A stretch of DNA of 35,745 nucleotides, taken from contig JADLDK010000019.1 of the NCBI GenBank assembly GCA_020846715.1, positions 1-35,745 on the forward strand, written 5' to 3'. The stretch comes from Armatimonadota bacterium. GTDB lineage: Bacteria; Armatimonadota; UBA5829; DSUL01. The notes beneath the pieces were generated by a model that saw nothing but the letters and a program-made list of their open reading frames with translations, ran no database searches and was not told where the DNA came from. Positions 9,052-18,954 of this stretch are shown here, in pieces; within the stretch, counting starts at the first letter, position 1; each line of letters begins with the position of its first letter. The position numbers and the translations under genes were made by a program.

Positions 9052-9770
9052 CGCTCCTTCTCAGAGGCTCTGCCACTCCCGGCCGTCAGGAGAAGCTCCT
9101 CTGGCGGCCTTTGCTGTATCTTTGCCCCGAAAACTTCCGAGAACGCTGCCGTGACTGCGTCCTGAGCCGTCTCCATATCCACTTCGCGACCGGTCTCCCT
9201 GGCCAGTGACGTAGTCTGCCTGTCTTTCAAACCACAGGCAATAATAAGGTCGAAGGCAGAGAGGTCCGTATTCACATTGAGCGCAAAGCCGTGGCTGGTC
9301 ACCCAGCGCTGCACGCGAATACCGATAGCCGCTATCTTGCGCCCCTTGACCCACACTCCTGTTGGGTCATCCCCCGCCCGTGCCTGTAGCTGAAAACTCT
9401 CAACAGTCTGGATAAGCGCGGCTTCGATGTCCCGCAGATAGCGGTGCACGTCCTGCCCGCGTTCGCTCAATGAGATAATCGGATAGCCCACGAGTTGTCC
9501 CGGGCCGTGGTAGGTGACATCGCCGCCCCGGGTCGTTTCCTGGACTTCAATACCCTGCGCGTGAAACCACGCTTTGGAGTGAAGGAGGTTTTCCGGTTTC
9601 CACGCTCGCCCGAGCGTAATCACCGGATCGTGCTCCAATAGCAACAGTGTGTCGGCCCTCGATTTCTGCTGAACCTCACGCACGATGCGGCTCTGAAGCT
9701 CCAGCCCGTCTGCATAGGAGAGACGGGGCAACCGTATGACTTCCAGAACACGCTCATTCACGCAGAGCAT
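9048..9770 (-). CDS. lipB: Lipoyl(octanoyl) transferase
   Basis: LipB moves octanoate from acyl carrier protein to lipoyl domains of enzymes such as pyruvate dehydrogenase and the glycine cleavage H protein. The biotin/lipoyl ligase-like fold shows ITLGRAWKPENLL, the signature RGGDVTYHGPGQLVGYPI, the conserved lysine in VKGRKIAAIGIRV, SHGFALNVNTDL, and the catalytic cysteine in IACGLKDRQTTSL. The frame stays open upstream to 9863, but that extension (CSSSFCLHIWTYC) is not LipB-like, so I start at ATG 9770 (240 residues). A TATAAT box on this strand covers 9774-9769, overlapping that ATG, so the messenger could instead begin leaderless at the in-frame GTG 9761. No lipA is nearby. The 3' end overlaps yebC tail to tail by four bases. 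Confidence 0.93.
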   Translation of the reverse strand: MLCVNERVLEVIRLPRLSYADGLELQSRIVREVQQKSRADTLLLLEHDPVITLGRAWKPENLLHSKAWFHAQGIEVQETTRGGDVTYHGPGQLVGYPIISLSERGQDVHRYLRDIEAALIQTVESFQLQARAGDDPTGVWVKGRKIAAIGIRVQRWVTSHGFALNVNTDLSAFDLIIACGLKDRQTTSLARETGREVDMETAQDAVTAAFSEVFGAKIQQRPPEELLLTAGSGRASEKER

Positions 9771-9827
9771 TATACGCAAGAGAGTCTCTGGCTGTTCAAA
9801 GGGGACCTCGCTACAATACGTCCAGAT
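9769..9827. promoter_or_regulatory. Divergent promoter region lipB / C26 peptidase, short leaders
   Basis: On the minus strand TATAAT occupies 9774-9769, with weak TTGAAC/TGAACA -35-like sequences at 9800-9793. On the plus strand TACAAT occupies 9812-9817, ten bases before ATG 9828, with only a poor -35. Usual spacing of 6-7 bases from the -10 puts the transcript starts near 9762 (lipB) and 9824 (C26). Messages would then have almost no leader, and neither start has a visible Shine-Dalgarno sequence. The -10 boxes are seen directly; the start sites are inferred. Confidence 0.5.
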
Positions 9828-10586
9828 ATGGAGACAGAACGAAGAGCTACAAACAAGCCGCACATTGGAATCACCATCGGGACACGCATGCCGCGCCGTC
9901 TTTGCGCTGTGGATTATCGGCGCGCCGTGCGCGAAGCTGGCGGTGTGCCTGTGCTAATTGGCAAAGGTGACGAAGAGAGCGCGCTGAACTGTGACGCGCT
10001 GATTTTCAGTGGTGGCGTGGATATCCAGCCATCACTGTTTCCTCTGCGGAAGGAATACGCCGCTCTCAGAGAGTCTGATCTTGCGCGCCAGAACCGCATC
10101 TCCGTGGATCCAAAGCGGGACGCGTACGAGCTACCGCTCGCCCGGAAGGCTCTGGCGGGGAGCATGCCTGTTCTGGGAATCTGCCGCGGGATGCAGACGC
10201 TTAACGTCGCCGCCGGAGGCGCTCTGATTTTGCATCTCCCGGCCTGGTCCTCCAGCGTGCAACATCGCTTTCCCAGAGGCACTCAGCGTCCCATTCACAA
10301 TGTTGAGACCGTCGCTGGTTCAGACTTTGCATCGCTTGCGGGAGACGGCGAGATGACAGTCAACAGCTATCACCATCAGGGCATCAGTGAAGCCGAACTT
10401 GCGCCCGGTCTCAAAGCTGTGGCGCATTCAGCGGATGGGCTGATTGAGGCTCTGGAGATGCAAGGTCACCCCTATTTCTTTGCGGTCCAGTGGCACCCGG
10501 AGCGGGCGAAAGACGCGGAGGTAAGGGAGCGCTTTCGCGTACTGTTTGAAGAGCTGATCAGCGCTGCCCGCAATCGCCGGCGCTAG
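9828..10586 (+). CDS. Peptidase C26 / gamma-glutamyl-GABA hydrolase-like amidotransferase
   Basis: A 252-residue class I glutamine amidotransferase-fold protein of the PuuD/peptidase C26 family, which hydrolyses gamma-glutamyl bonds. The catalytic triad is complete: C119 in GICRGMQ, H223 and E225 in QWHPE. Other family marks are the N-terminal IGIT, SGGVDIQPSLF, and VNSYHHQG. In E. coli PuuD releases GABA from gamma-glutamyl-GABA in putrescine breakdown, but no other puu genes are here, so the substrate could be another gamma-glutamyl compound. It diverges from lipB and converges on pyrF, with only nine bases between its stop and the pyrF stop. No ribosome site precedes ATG 9828. Confidence 0.88.
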   Translation: METERRATNKPHIGITIGTRMPRRLCAVDYRRAVREAGGVPVLIGKGDEESALNCDALIFSGGVDIQPSLFPLRKEYAALRESDLARQNRISVDPKRDAYELPLARKALAGSMPVLGICRGMQTLNVAAGGALILHLPAWSSSVQHRFPRGTQRPIHNVETVAGSDFASLAGDGEMTVNSYHHQGISEAELAPGLKAVAHSADGLIEALEMQGHPYFFAVQWHPERAKDAEVRERFRVLFEELISAARNRRR

Positions 10587-10595
10587 GGTCTCGGT

Positions 10596-11351
10596 TCAGG
10601 CTTTCTCTGCGTTGGGTTCGTAGAGAATTGCCTGTCCAATTTCCCGAAGCAGTTCTTCACACGCCTTGCCCGGATCCGCGGCCTGCGTGATTGGGCGTCC
10701 CACCACCAGGTAGTCAGCGCCGTCTCTAATTGCGCCAGAGGGCGTGTTGATGCGCGCCTGATCGTTTATCTGGGCGCCCGCCGGCCGGATTCCTGGCGAG
10801 ACAATCTTAAAAGCGTCCCCGCATGCGGACCGGATCGCGCGCGCATCCGGCGCAGGCGCTACAACACCGTCCAGTCCGCACTCCTGCGTCATCTTCGCCA
10901 GAGTGATAACCTGCTGCTCAATCGGACGCGCAACACCCAGCTCCTGTCCAAGAGCGTTTTCGTCCAGGCTGGTCAGGACGGTCACCGCAATCAGAATTGG
11001 CCTGGGAAGCCCGGAACTCCCCGCACCCTCCGTAAGCTCATCCGCACACCTTTTCAGCGCGGCGGAGCCTGCGCTTGCGTGGACGTTCATCATCCACACT
11101 CCCTCTTTTGCCGCTGAGCGCACGGCGCCCGCCATCGTGTTGGGAATATCGTGAAACTTCAGATCCAGAAAGAAGCGTCGCGCGCCTGCCTCTCGCAGCT
11201 CATCAAGAACGCGAGGCCCTTGTGCGACAAACAGCTCCAGCCCCACTTTGAAGGCAATATCGTAGGTGGCCAGACGGCTGGTCATCTCACGCGCGCTCGC
11301 AACGTCTGCAAAGTCCAGCGCGACAATCAAACGCTCAGAGGACAGGGTCAA
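10596..11351 (-). CDS. pyrF: Orotidine-5'-phosphate decarboxylase
   Basis: Converts OMP to UMP, the last step of the pathway. The protein is 251 residues of the shorter OMP decarboxylase group. The opening LIVALDFAD and the catalytic Asp-Lys-x-x-Asp of FLDLKFHDIPNT (D63, K65, D68) are present, then VSPGIRP and GADYLVVGRPIT that bind the phosphate. I start at TTG 11351 because GAGG (11360-11357) lies five bases before it. The gene overlaps the 3' end of pyrD by 17 bases. It is the last gene of the pyr operon; pyrE, which often follows in Bacillus-type operons, is missing here. No clear intrinsic terminator is seen before the convergent C26 gene. Confidence 0.96.
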   Translation of the reverse strand: MTLSSERLIVALDFADVASAREMTSRLATYDIAFKVGLELFVAQGPRVLDELREAGARRFFLDLKFHDIPNTMAGAVRSAAKEGVWMMNVHASAGSAALKRCADELTEGAGSSGLPRPILIAVTVLTSLDENALGQELGVARPIEQQVITLAKMTQECGLDGVVAPAPDARAIRSACGDAFKIVSPGIRPAGAQINDQARINTPSGAIRDGADYLVVGRPITQAADPGKACEELLREIGQAILYEPNAEKA

Positions 11352-12294
11352 CGGGACCTCTTTCTACCTTTCCTGTGATTTGTGAAGGGCTGTTCAAGCC
11401 GTTGTCCTGGAGGTAAGCCTCAACGCCGTCAATGATCTCCAATGCTGCCAGCGGATTGGCGAAACTGGCCGTCCCGACCTGAATAGCCGTCGCACCCGCC
11501 AGCAGAAACTCAACGGCATCCGTCCACGTTGAAATGCCGCCGATCCCGATGACTGGAATCGAGACAGTCTGAGCGCACTGATAGACCATCCTCAACGCAA
11601 TGGGCTTGATGCACGGCCCGGAAAGCCCGCCCGTAACATTTGCCAGCCGGAAGCGTCGCGTCTTCACGTCGATAGCTGTCCCCACAAGAGTGTTGATCAG
11701 CGAGACAGCGTCCGCTCCTCCGTCTTCACTTGCCCTGGCAAACGCGGTGATATCGGTCACATTGGGAGAGAGCTTGGGAATCACCACCTTGCCGGTCGCG
11801 CGGCGTACCGCGCTGACTACGTTGCAGGTTGCTGTAGGATCGCTCGCAAACTCGGCGTGACCGTGCTCGACATTGGGGCATGAGATGTTGATCTCAAGGC
11901 CCGCGACTCCCGGCTGATCGTCCAGAATACGCGCCAGCTCAGCGTACTCCTCGATACGGTTTCCCACGATGTTCACGAAAATCTGCGTATCAAACTGGTT
12001 GAGAAACGGCAGCTTCTCCGCGATAAACGCCTCAACGCCGTCGTTCTGCAGCCCGATCGAGTTCAGCATTCCTGCGGCAGTTTCGTATATCCGTTGGGGG
12101 GGATTTCCCCGGCGCGGCTCCAGAGACGTCCCTTTGACGAAAATACCGCCAAGCTGCGACAAATCGAAAAGCTGCGCATATTCCCGGCCAAATCCAAAGG
12201 TTCCGGAGGCGACCGTTACAGGGTTTTTGAGCCGGACCGGGCCGATCTCAACCGCCATTGAGAGGCTCTGTTGTTCGGAGGTTTCTGAAGTCAT
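11335..12294 (-). CDS. pyrD: Dihydroorotate dehydrogenase, class 1B catalytic subunit
   Basis: Oxidises dihydroorotate to orotate using FMN and, through PyrK, NAD+. The protein is 319 residues. Motifs include VASGTFGFGREYA, the Asn-rich AGMLNSIGLQN, the active-site cysteine C139 in NISCPNV (the cysteine base marks class 1, unlike the serine of membrane-bound class 2), IPKLSPNVTDI, and VIGIGGISTW with the FMN phosphate loop. ATG 12294 lies seven bases after the pyrK stop. An internal ATG at 12258 (MAVEIGPVRLKNP) would match the family's usual N-terminus better, and neither has a strong ribosome site, so the start is uncertain by 12 residues. Adjacent pyrK confirms the 1B type, which does not need respiratory quinones. 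Confidence 0.95.
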   Translation of the reverse strand: MTSETSEQQSLSMAVEIGPVRLKNPVTVASGTFGFGREYAQLFDLSQLGGIFVKGTSLEPRRGNPPQRIYETAAGMLNSIGLQNDGVEAFIAEKLPFLNQFDTQIFVNIVGNRIEEYAELARILDDQPGVAGLEINISCPNVEHGHAEFASDPTATCNVVSAVRRATGKVVIPKLSPNVTDITAFARASEDGGADAVSLINTLVGTAIDVKTRRFRLANVTGGLSGPCIKPIALRMVYQCAQTVSIPVIGIGGISTWTDAVEFLLAGATAIQVGTASFANPLAALEIIDGVEAYLQDNGLNSPSQITGKVERGPVDPVL

Positions 12295-12301
12295 ACTCTA
12301 G

Positions 12302-13138
12302 TTACCAGACCAGTCTTTCAGCCTCAATAACAGGCCCTTCCACGCAGGCGCGGCCATAGACAAAATCGTCTGCTCCGTCGCCCGTGCGCAGCTTTATCGC
12401 ACACCCCACGCACGTGCCAATTCCGCAGGCCATATACGTCTCCAGCGAGAGATAGCACTTCACCCGCTCAATCTGCGCAATCTCGCTGACCGCTTTCATC
12501 ATCGGGGTAGGGCCGCAGACGTAGAGAGCCGGGCGGCGTGGCTGAGTCTGCAGATAGCGGGTCAGAGGGGTGGTGACCAGCGCCTTCTCGCCCAGACTGC
12601 CGTCATCCGTCACCACTTCAACACTTACTCCCAGCGCCTCATAATCCTCAAGCTGGACTACCGAATGGCGGTTGCGCGCTCCGTAAAACAGGCGCACGGG
12701 CCTTTCATCACCGGCCTCCCGCAAAGTCCACGCCGCGTGATAGAACGACGCAATTCCCAGACCGCCCGCCACCAGCACAATCTCGTCACACTCATCGCTC
12801 CCCAGTGGATACGGCCGCCCGAGAGGCCCCAGAATCTGCAGCTCTTCGCCAGCGCTCATCCCGGCAATCTCTTTGGTAAACTGCCCGAGCGCTTCGTAGA
12901 GAATTGTGAAAACACCGTTTTCGCGGTCAACCTGATTCACGGAAAACGGACGAGGAAGCAGCGGGTCAAAGTCGTTGCTGACCTTGACTTCCACAAACTG
13001 TCCCGGTTGAGCGCCCTCGGCAATCTCGGGGAAGTGGATGTGGTGCCGGTAGATGTCACCCGCCAGGTGCTCCGTCCTTGTGATGGGGACCCGGCGAGTA
13101 AACCGCGTAAAAGCCTGCCTGGCCGTGTTACTACTCAC
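12302..13138 (-). CDS. pyrK: Dihydroorotate dehydrogenase electron-transfer subunit
   Basis: PyrK carries FAD and a [2Fe-2S] cluster and passes electrons from PyrD to NAD+. The protein is 278 residues with a ferredoxin-reductase-like beta barrel (RPFSVNQVD for FAD), a nucleotide-binding domain starting [12 protein letters not shown], and [11 protein letters not shown]. The C-terminal cluster ligands are C238, C243, C246 and C265 in [11 protein letters not shown] and GRACVEGPV. It starts with GTG 13138, overlapping the carB stop by four bases (GTGA). About 15 basic residues precede the recognisable domain. The cluster residues are all present, so the complex should be functional. Confidence 0.95.
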   Translation of the reverse strand: MSSNTARQAFTRFTRRVPITRTEHLAGDIYRHHIHFPEIAEGAQPGQFVEVKVSNDFDPLLPRPFSVNQVDRENGVFTILYEALGQFTKEIAGMSAGEELQILGPLGRPYPLGSDECDEIVLVAGGLGIASFYHAAWTLREAGDERPVRLFYGARNRHSVVQLEDYEALGVSVEVVTDDGSLGEKALVTTPLTRYLQTQPRRPALYVCGPTPMMKAVSEIAQIERVKCYLSLETYMACGIGTCVGCAIKLRTGDGADDFVYGRACVEGPVIEAERLVW

Positions 13139-16100
13139 TGCACGGTCTCCACGGTGCGGAGATGAGGCGCGGAGCGTTGGAAATACTCATTTATGGGCAG
13201 GCAGGACATCGCTTCCCGATCCCTGCGCTGTGACAAAGCGAGCAACAGAGCCCGCGCTGTGTCCAGTGACGTCAGGCAGGGAATCTGGTGCTGGACCGAC
13301 GTCTTGCGGATGATGGAGCCTTCCTGCTCAATGCGCTTGTCGCGCGACACAGTGTTCACCAGCAAATCTACCTTTCCCAGCCGGATGAGGTCCAGGAGGG
13401 TCGGCGATCCTTCGCTGATTTTGTTCACTCTCAAAGCGTCAATCCCGCGCTCGCGCAGGAAGCGGCTTGTGCCTTCAGTAGCGTAGATCCGGTATCCCAG
13501 CTTCTCAAAGCCCCTGGCGATCTCCAGAGCTTCTTCCTTATCCGGGTCTGCGCAGGTGATAATCATCTTGCCGGCTGATGGCACATCTACCCCGCTGGCA
13601 ACCATCGCCTTGTACAAAGCGCGCCCAAAGTCAAAATCCACCCCCATAATCTCTCCGGTGGATTTCATCTCAGGTCCCAGAGCAACATCCACTTCTGTGA
13701 GTTTGGCAAATGAGAACACAGGCGCTTTGACGGCGAACATGCCCCGTGGCTCCATCAGCCCGCTGGTGTAGCCCTGGTCCTTCAGACTTTCACCCAGCAT
13801 AACCCGGGTAGCCACCTGGATCATCGGCACGCCTGTAATCTTGGAAAGGTAGGGCACCGTGCGGCTGGAGCGCGGGTTGACCTCAAGCACCTGAACCTGT
13901 CCGTTGTCCAGGACAAACTGAATGTTCATCAGGCCCCGGACTTCGAGGTCCAGCGCAATGTCTGTCGCATAGCGCACCATCTGATCGATGACGTCTGGCG
14001 AAAAGCTGCGCGACGGACACACCGCCATAGAGTCTCCAGAGTGCACGCCCGCGCGCTCGATATGCTCCATAATCTGGGGGATCAGGCAGTCCGTGCCATC
14101 GGCGATGACGTCCACCTCCATCTCTTTGCCGATGATGTACTTGTCTATCAGAATGGGCGCTTTCGGCGAAACCTGCACGACATAGTTCATATACGCCATC
14201 AGCTCCAGACGGCTGTTGACGATCTCCATCGCGCGTCCCCCAAGCACGTACGACGGGCGTACCAGCACCGGATAGCCAATTTCATCGGCCACTTCCAGCG
14301 CCGCTTCGATGTTCGTAACCGCGCGGCCAGCGGGCTTGGGCACATTGAGGCGTGTGAGCATCTGCTCGAAAAGGTTGCGGTCTTCAGAGCGGTCAATACT
14401 CTCAAAGGACGAGCCGAATATCTTCACTCCAGCCCGGTGAAGGGGCTCCGCGAGATTGATCGCCGTCTGCCCGCCAAACTGCAGAATCACCCCCTCGGGC
14501 TGTTCTTCGTCAATTATGTTGAGCACGTCTTCCGGAGTCAGCGGCTCAAAATAGAGGCGGTCGGAGGTGTCAAAGTCCGTTGACACGGTTTCGGGATTGT
14601 TGTTCACAATAATTGATTCGTAGCCGGATTTCCGCAGTGCCCAGACGCTGTGCACGCTGCAGTAATCGAACTCAATTCCCTGCCCGATGCGGATGGGGCC
14701 AGAGCCGATAACAATCGCCCGCTTCTTACCTGCCGTCCGGGACGTAATCTCCTGTGCCTCGTTTTCTCCGTCGTAGCAGGAGTAGAGATACGGCGTCACC
14801 GCCTCAAACTCGGCCGCGCATGTGTCCACTATCTTGTAGGTGGGTTTGATGCCAGCCTGAATACGCGCGCGTCGCAGATCGTCTTCGTGGACGCTGGCAA
14901 ACTCTGCGATTGTTCTGTCCTGAAAACCCAGCTTTTTGAGTTTGAGCACAAGCTCATGCCCGCTCTCCTGCCCGGCGTTCTCTGCGCTGTCCTGTACAAA
15001 AGCCCGGATCAGCGGCGCTTTGCTCCTGGCCTCGTTCTCAGCCTGGATGATGTTCTCGATCTTTACAATGAACCACGGATCAACCAGCGATATTGCCGCT
15101 ATTTCCTGCACCATCATCCCCTGGCGCAGTGCCTCAGCGATAACAAACAGCCGCTCGTCCGTTGCTGTTTTCAGCCCTTCTTCGATCTCCATCGGCCCCC
15201 AGCGCTCCGCATTCTTGAGTGTCAGGGAGTGCACGCCGATCTCCAGAGAGCGCACAGCTTTCATCAAAGCGCTTTCGAAGGTCCGGTCAATGGACATCAC
15301 TTCTCCGGTAGCCTTCATCTGGGTGCTGATTGTGCGGTCTGCGGACGTAAACTTGTCGAATGGCCACCGGGGGATTTTTACCACGCAGTAGTCCAGCGCA
15401 GGCTCAAAACAGGCTTTGGTCTTCTGCGTGACGGCGTTGGGAATCTCATCCAGCGTCAGGCCGATGGCGATCTTGGAGGCGACTCGCGCGATCGGATAGC
15501 CGGTGGCTTTGGACGCCAGAGCGGAAGATCGGCTGACGCGCGGATTGACTTCGATGACATAGTACTGGAAGCTGTGCGGGTCCAGCGCAAGCTGCACATT
15601 ACATCCGCCTTCGATGCCCAGCGCCCGTATAATTTTCAGAGATGCAGCGCGCAGAAGCTGATACTCTTTGTCGGAGAGGGTCTGGGTAGGCGCGACAACA
15701 ATCGAATCCCCCGTATGCACGCCCATCGGATCGAAGTTTTCCATGTTGCATACGGTGATCGCGTTGTCCGCGCCATCGCGCATCACTTCGTACTCAATCT
15801 CTTTCCAGCCCAACAGAGAGCGCTCAACCATGACCTGGCTGCGCATGGACAGGCTGAGCCCTCGCTGACCGATTTCCATCAACTCCTCAGCGTCGTGAGC
15901 TACGCCCCCGCCCGTGCCACCCAGCGTGTAGGCAGGCCGTATGATCAGCGGAAACACGCCCATTTGAGCGATCTCCTGGAGCTCGTGCGCATCTGTAACG
16001 ATCCAGCTTTCGGGGACAGGCTCTCCAATCTCTTGCATAAGCTGGCGGAAGAGCTCCCGGTCTTCGGCTTTTCGAATGGACTGAAGCGGCGTGCCCAGAA

Positions 16101-16443
16101 GTTGAACGCCGTGCTCATCCAGTATTCCGGATTCTGCAAGCGCAACCGCCAGATTGAGTCCAGTCTGACCTCCCAGCGTCGGAAGTAGGCCGTCCGGGCG
16201 TTCCTCAGCAATGACGCGGGAGGCGAACTCAACGTTCAACGGCTCGATATAGACCCGATCCGCCATCTCCGTATCCGTCATAATGGTGGCCGGGTTGGAG
16301 TTGATCAGCACGACCTCGCAGCCTTCCTCGCGCAGCGAGCGGCAGGCCTGTGTTCCCGCGTAGTCAAACTCCGCGGCCTGGCCTATCACAATCGGGCCGC
16401 TGCCAATCACCATTACCTTCTTGATATCGTCACGTCTGGGCAT
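13135..16443 (-). CDS. carB: Carbamoyl-phosphate synthase large subunit
   Basis: Makes carbamoyl phosphate from bicarbonate, ammonia delivered by CarA, and two ATP. The protein is 1102 residues, slightly longer than the 1073 of E. coli. The two homologous halves are evident: [19 protein letters not shown] with [10 protein letters not shown] in the first, and [18 protein letters not shown] with [10 protein letters not shown] in the second. Each is followed by an ATP-grasp domain ([14 protein letters not shown] and [32 protein letters not shown] and [20 protein letters not shown]). The C-terminal MGS-like allosteric domain has [10 protein letters not shown] and VDLLVNT. ATG 16443 is preceded by a weak GAAAGAG. 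A 78-base gap separates it from carA, the largest gap within the operon, and nothing regulatory was recognised there. Confidence 0.98.
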   Translation of the reverse strand: MPRRDDIKKVMVIGSGPIVIGQAAEFDYAGTQACRSLREEGCEVVLINSNPATIMTDTEMADRVYIEPLNVEFASRVIAEERPDGLLPTLGGQTGLNLAVALAESGILDEHGVQLLGTPLQSIRKAEDRELFRQLMQEIGEPVPESWIVTDAHELQEIAQMGVFPLIIRPAYTLGGTGGGVAHDAEELMEIGQRGLSLSMRSQVMVERSLLGWKEIEYEVMRDGADNAITVCNMENFDPMGVHTGDSIVVAPTQTLSDKEYQLLRAASLKIIRALGIEGGCNVQLALDPHSFQYYVIEVNPRVSRSSALASKATGYPIARVASKIAIGLTLDEIPNAVTQKTKACFEPALDYCVVKIPRWPFDKFTSADRTISTQMKATGEVMSIDRTFESALMKAVRSLEIGVHSLTLKNAERWGPMEIEEGLKTATDERLFVIAEALRQGMMVQEIAAISLVDPWFIVKIENIIQAENEARSKAPLIRAFVQDSAENAGQESGHELVLKLKKLGFQDRTIAEFASVHEDDLRRARIQAGIKPTYKIVDTCAAEFEAVTPYLYSCYDGENEAQEITSRTAGKKRAIVIGSGPIRIGQGIEFDYCSVHSVWALRKSGYESIIVNNNPETVSTDFDTSDRLYFEPLTPEDVLNIIDEEQPEGVILQFGGQTAINLAEPLHRAGVKIFGSSFESIDRSEDRNLFEQMLTRLNVPKPAGRAVTNIEAALEVADEIGYPVLVRPSYVLGGRAMEIVNSRLELMAYMNYVVQVSPKAPILIDKYIIGKEMEVDVIADGTDCLIPQIMEHIERAGVHSGDSMAVCPSRSFSPDVIDQMVRYATDIALDLEVRGLMNIQFVLDNGQVQVLEVNPRSSRTVPYLSKITGVPMIQVATRVMLGESLKDQGYTSGLMEPRGMFAVKAPVFSFAKLTEVDVALGPEMKSTGEIMGVDFDFGRALYKAMVASGVDVPSAGKMIITCADPDKEEALEIARGFEKLGYRIYATEGTSRFLRERGIDALRVNKISEGSPTLLDLIRLGKVDLLVNTVSRDKRIEQEGSIIRKTSVQHQIPCLTSLDTARALLLALSQRRDREAMSCLPINEYFQRSAPHLRTVETVQ

Positions 16444-16521
16444 ATAAACTCTTTCAGTCTTTCGCTTTGAGGTGTGCTCCGCGTCGGCTTCGGATACACG
16501 CGGCCAGCGCTTTGCGCCTGC

Positions 16522-17604
16522 TCAGCTTTCTCCCATCATCTTCATGAACTGGTGAAAAAAGTAGTTGGAATCCACCGGGCCGGGAGAGGCTTCCGGATGG
16601 TACTGGATCGAGAATACCGGCCTGGTCCTGTGCCGCAGTCCCTCAACCGTTCCATCGTTCAAATTGATCTGAGCAATCTCCATGTCCGAGCCCGCCAACC
16701 CGTCCGGGTCCACCGCGTAGCCGTGATTCTGGCTCGTTATATAAACGCGCCCGCTGGCCAGGTCCTTCACCGGATGATTGCCGCCCCGGTGCCCGAAGGG
16801 CATCTTGTAGGTCTTTGCGCCGTAGGCGCGTCCGAGCGTCTGGTGTCCCAGGCAGATGCCCATCAGGGGCGTTCCGGATTCCGCCAGCGTCTTCACATCC
16901 TCAACAACGCTGAGCAGTCTCTCTGGATCGCCCGGCCCCGGGGATATCACAACACCGTCAGGGCCAGCCTCAAGGATTTCCCTGGCGCTGGTTGCGTACG
17001 GATAGACAGTAGTCTCACAACCCAGCTTCGACAGCTCCCGCAGGATATTGCGCTTGACTCCGTAGTCCAGAAGGGCGACGCGCTTCTTCGTCTGCGTGGC
17101 GGCGGGAAAGACGTAGCGGCCGGGTGCGCTCGCCTTCTCGACGTAGTTGATCTCTTCGTAGCGCGGAGAAGAGCGCAGGAGGCTCAGCAGCTCCTCCCGC
17201 GTGTGCTCGGTGGAGAGCGCTCCCATCATCTCTCCCGCTGTCCGAATGTGGCGGGTCACCGCCCGTGTATCAATTCCGGACACAGCCACAACGCGGTTGG
17301 CGCGCAGAAGCTCCGTCAGCGTCCCTGAACTGCGCCAGTTGCTGGGCGCTTCGCACAGGTTGTGAATGATGAAACCCGCCACCTGCACGCGCTCAGACTC
17401 CATATCCTCAGGAGTGACACCGTAGTTGCCGATGAGAGGGTACGTCAGGGTCAACAACTGTCCTCCGAAGGACGGGTCGCTCAGCATCTCCTGATATCCG
17501 GCCATAGCCGTCGAAAAGACAACCTCCCCCACGCTCGTGCCTGCGGCGCCGATGGACTCCCCCTCAAAGAATGTCCCGTCTTCCGTTGCGAATATTGCTT
17601 TCAT
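16522..17604 (-). CDS. carA: Carbamoyl-phosphate synthase small (glutaminase) subunit
   Basis: Hydrolyses glutamine and channels ammonia to CarB. The protein is 360 residues. The N-terminal CPSase small-subunit domain includes EVVFSTAMAGYQE, DPSFGGQLLT and YPLIGNYGV. The C-terminal class I amidotransferase domain has the nucleophile C251 in GICLGHQTLGRA, and H336 and E338 in QYHPEASPGP. GGAG sits three bases before ATG 17604, and the gene follows pyrC after 36 bases. Together with carB this gives a pyrimidine-controlled carbamoyl phosphate supply. Whether the cell has a second, arginine-controlled enzyme cannot be seen here. Confidence 0.98.
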   Translation of the reverse strand: MKAIFATEDGTFFEGESIGAAGTSVGEVVFSTAMAGYQEMLSDPSFGGQLLTLTYPLIGNYGVTPEDMESERVQVAGFIIHNLCEAPSNWRSSGTLTELLRANRVVAVSGIDTRAVTRHIRTAGEMMGALSTEHTREELLSLLRSSPRYEEINYVEKASAPGRYVFPAATQTKKRVALLDYGVKRNILRELSKLGCETTVYPYATSAREILEAGPDGVVISPGPGDPERLLSVVEDVKTLAESGTPLMGICLGHQTLGRAYGAKTYKMPFGHRGGNHPVKDLASGRVYITSQNHGYAVDPDGLAGSDMEIAQINLNDGTVEGLRHRTRPVFSIQYHPEASPGPVDSNYFFHQFMKMMGES

Positions 17605-17640
17605 AAACTCCGACTCAATCCAGACTTTGTGATCTCAAGC

Positions 17641-18954
17641 TCACGCGGTGGTTTTTTCCGCGCTTCTCACTTCTCCGTACACCACCCGCCCCGCGACGAT
17701 GGTTGTCACAGCTCGGCCCCTGAGTCGCCAGCCCGCGAAGGGTGTGTTGCGGGATTTCGACTGGAATAGCTCCGGATCCACCGTCCACTCCTCGGATGGA
17801 TCGAAAACCGTGATGTCCGCCGGGCTCTGGACGCTCAGCCGTCCGAGCGGAAGTCCCAGAATCTCGGCGGGCGCTGTGGACATCTTGCGCACAGCTTCGC
17901 TTAGCGAGATCACGCCCGTATCCACCAGCTTGCTGACAGTAAGCCCCAGCGCGGTCTCCAGGCCGATCATTCCAAAGGCAGCCGTCTGAAACTCGCACTC
18001 TTTCTCGTGCGCGGCGTGTGGAGCGTGGTCAGTTGCGATTGCGTCAATGGTCGCATCGGCCAACCCTTCCTTCACTGCCTCTATATCGTCCCGGGTGCGG
18101 ATTGGCGGGCTGCACTTCGCCAGTGTGTTGTAACCCAGGCATATCGCATCATCCAGCGAAAAATATTGCGGACACGTTTCGCAGCTTACTCTTACGCCCC
18201 GCGCCTTAGCTTCCCGCACCATCTGGATTGAGCGGCGGGAAGAGATGTGCAGAATATGCAACCGGCAGCCTGTCATCTGCGCAAGCTCAATATTGCGCGA
18301 GACTTGCAGGTCTTCTGCGGCTTTGGGCATCCCTTTGAGTCCCAGTACGGTTGCGCTCAGCCCTTCGTTCATCACCGCGCCCTTTGTCATACTTTTGTCT
18401 TCGCAGTGCGTTAGAAGCGGCAGATCAAAGGTGCGGCAGTACTCCATTACGCGCCGCGTCATCTCAGCGGACTGCAGAGGAAAAGCATCGTCAGTGACCG
18501 CAATAGCGCCGGCGGCTTTGCAGTCGGCGATCTCGGACATCTCTTCGTTGGCGTTGCCTTTGGTTGCGGCCACCGTGGGCCAGACGCGGACAGGACTTGT
18601 CTCTTTTGCGCGTCGCACAACGTACTCAACTGTCGCGCGGTTATCAACGGCCGGAACTGTATTGGGCATCGGGACAACGGAGGTGAAGCCGCCTGCTGCA
18701 GCTGCCATCCCGCCCGTTTCAAGCGTTTCTTTGTATTCCTGTCCCGGTTCCCGCAGGTGGACGTGCATGTCAATCAGCCCGGGAGTTACCACCAGGCCGG
18801 AGGCGTCGTACAAGCGCACCTCACCGCTCTTCATCTCCTCCGGCAGGCGCTCTCCGCAGAAAGCGATAACGCCGTCCTCAACCAGAACGTCCCCAACTCC
18901 GTCAAAGCTGCTCGCCGGATCTATGATTCGCCCGCCGCTAATGAGCAACCGCAT
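17641..18954 (-). CDS. pyrC: Dihydroorotase
   Basis: Cyclises carbamoyl aspartate to dihydroorotate. The protein is 437 residues of the class I dihydroorotase group (amidohydrolase superfamily). Zinc ligands H64 and H66 are in [10 protein letters not shown], with further conserved stretches [27 protein letters not shown] and the signature [13 protein letters not shown]. The frame is open further upstream to 19062, but GGGAGG lies eight bases before ATG 18954 and that is where homology begins. The gene overlaps the end of pyrB by 17 bases. It is an active-type enzyme rather than the zinc-less pseudo-dihydroorotase that partners ATCase in some bacteria. Confidence 0.97.
   Translation of the reverse strand: MRLLISGGRIIDPASSFDGVGDVLVEDGVIAFCGERLPEEMKSGEVRLYDASGLVVTPGLIDMHVHLREPGQEYKETLETGGMAAAAGGFTSVVPMPNTVPAVDNRATVEYVVRRAKETSPVRVWPTVAATKGNANEEMSEIADCKAAGAIAVTDDAFPLQSAEMTRRVMEYCRTFDLPLLTHCEDKSMTKGAVMNEGLSATVLGLKGMPKAAEDLQVSRNIELAQMTGCRLHILHISSRRSIQMVREAKARGVRVSCETCPQYFSLDDAICLGYNTLAKCSPPIRTRDDIEAVKEGLADATIDAIATDHAPHAAHEKECEFQTAAFGMIGLETALGLTVSKLVDTGVISLSEAVRKMSTAPAEILGLPLGRLSVQSPADITVFDPSEEWTVDPELFQSKSRNTPFAGWRLRGRAVTTIVAGRVVYGEVRSAEKTTA

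Noticed and set aside
14650-16188. A 512-codon open frame on the plus strand opposite carB
   Set aside because: It lies wholly antisense to the strongly conserved carB, shows no recognisable domain and is explained by codon bias in a GC-rich gene.
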